Assembly: GCA_030267565.1 (NCBI GenBank)
Contig: BRXU01000021.1
Coordinates: 2,388,501-2,452,500 of the forward strand
DNA from: Pleodorina starrii
Taxonomy: Eukaryota > Chlorophyta > Chlorophyceae > Chlamydomonadales > Volvocaceae
Direction of reading: 5' to 3'
Length of the DNA: 64,000 bases
Both the position numbers and the translations under genes were made by a program. This document shows, one piece after another, positions 63,489 through 64,000 of the stretch; position 1 is the stretch's first letter; each line of letters begins with the position of its first letter. A model generated the notes under the pieces. It saw nothing but the letters and a program-made list of their open reading frames with translations. It was not told where the DNA came from and did not search any database.

Positions 63489-64000
63489 CTTTGCTACTGT
63501 AAGTGGCAAGTGAAGTGAATGAAATGCAACACCAGTGCGCAAAGGTGTTGCGCTCTGAGCGAGGCTTTAGAGTCTCGCACCAGATGCGGAGATCGACCAG
63601 ATGGGCCCTGTGTCCACTCCCACTGACAAAATTCCAAACGGTTCTATTGTCGCTGAATTACATGTATACCTACTACCTTATTCGTAATTAATGCCTTCGT
63701 GCAATTTATACATGATTCCCGTCTGCCCGCTGCAACCTATCCTACATCTCCCCTTCAAAAGTTAGTATGAGGATTGAACTTGAATGGTAACAGGTTTCAA
63801 TTTTCAGGTTTGTCTAATTACAGGACATGCATTAAGTTCGGTTCGCCGGTCGCATTTTGAGGAGTGTCATCAGTTTGGGCAACGCGATGAACCCTGTCTG
63901 TCGACTGTGAAACTTTCTTAGCGTATGGACTGGGAGGAGGTACTCAAATTCGTGCCTTCAGGCCATACTGTGGATGGCTTGCCCGTTTTCGCTGTCGTTT
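63489..64000. promoter_or_regulatory. psaD upstream region
   Basis: The sequence to the right of the start codon is the 5' UTR and promoter side of the minus-strand psaD gene. It is markedly more AT-rich than the coding region. No single promoter element can be named with confidence, and no other gene was seen. Confidence 0.5.

Overview
The window looks like nuclear DNA of a volvocine green alga (Volvox, Eudorina, Gonium or a relative). It is very GC-rich and full of introns and simple repeats. It carries a pherophorin, an extracellular-matrix family typical of Volvocales, an intronless psaD very close to the Chlamydomonas protein, and a retroelement with split direct repeats of the PAT/TOC1/Kangaroo kind. 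Gene models below were assembled by hand from splice signals, reading-frame phase and protein similarity recalled from memory. No alignment or transcript was available.

Layout. 1-2241: no gene seen. 2242-18463 (+): one giant eight-exon pherophorin, about 2382 residues once a 1-base frameshift is allowed for, with module order N domain, proline rod 1, C domain, about 1660-residue proline rod 2, C domain, N domain. Its third intron contains a 3.4 kb (GGGTC)n satellite. 18464-21426: low-complexity DNA. 21427-21882 (-): small unknown ORF. 22225-26664: a complete 4440-bp tyrosine-recombinase retroelement whose outer and inner repeats are paired exactly (333 and 339 bp). It has no visible reverse transcriptase and its ORFs are frameshifted. 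27927-30274 (-): disordered Ser/Gly/Pro-rich gene, followed by a 5'-truncated LINE (about 30387-31480, +). 32012-35251 (-): three-exon, 742-residue disordered Gln/Ser/Ala-rich protein. 36780-41749 (-): eleven-exon RlmN-type radical-SAM RNA methyltransferase, 644 residues. 43808-53311 (-): three tandem paralogues (306, 309 and 237 residues) of an unrecognised family with one strongly hydrophobic segment and a conserved C-terminus. 54093-61204 (-): ten-exon organellar-type tryptophanyl-tRNA synthetase, 417 residues. 62910-63488 (-): psaD.

From 21 kb onward all host genes lie on the minus strand. psaD is plastid-targeted. The TrpRS has a presequence-like N-terminus. RlmN and the tandem trio may also act in organelles, but that is inference. 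The most interesting items are the permuted mega-pherophorin with its regularly punctuated polyproline rod, the intronic G-quadruplex-capable satellite, the split-repeat retroelement, and the tandem gene trio.
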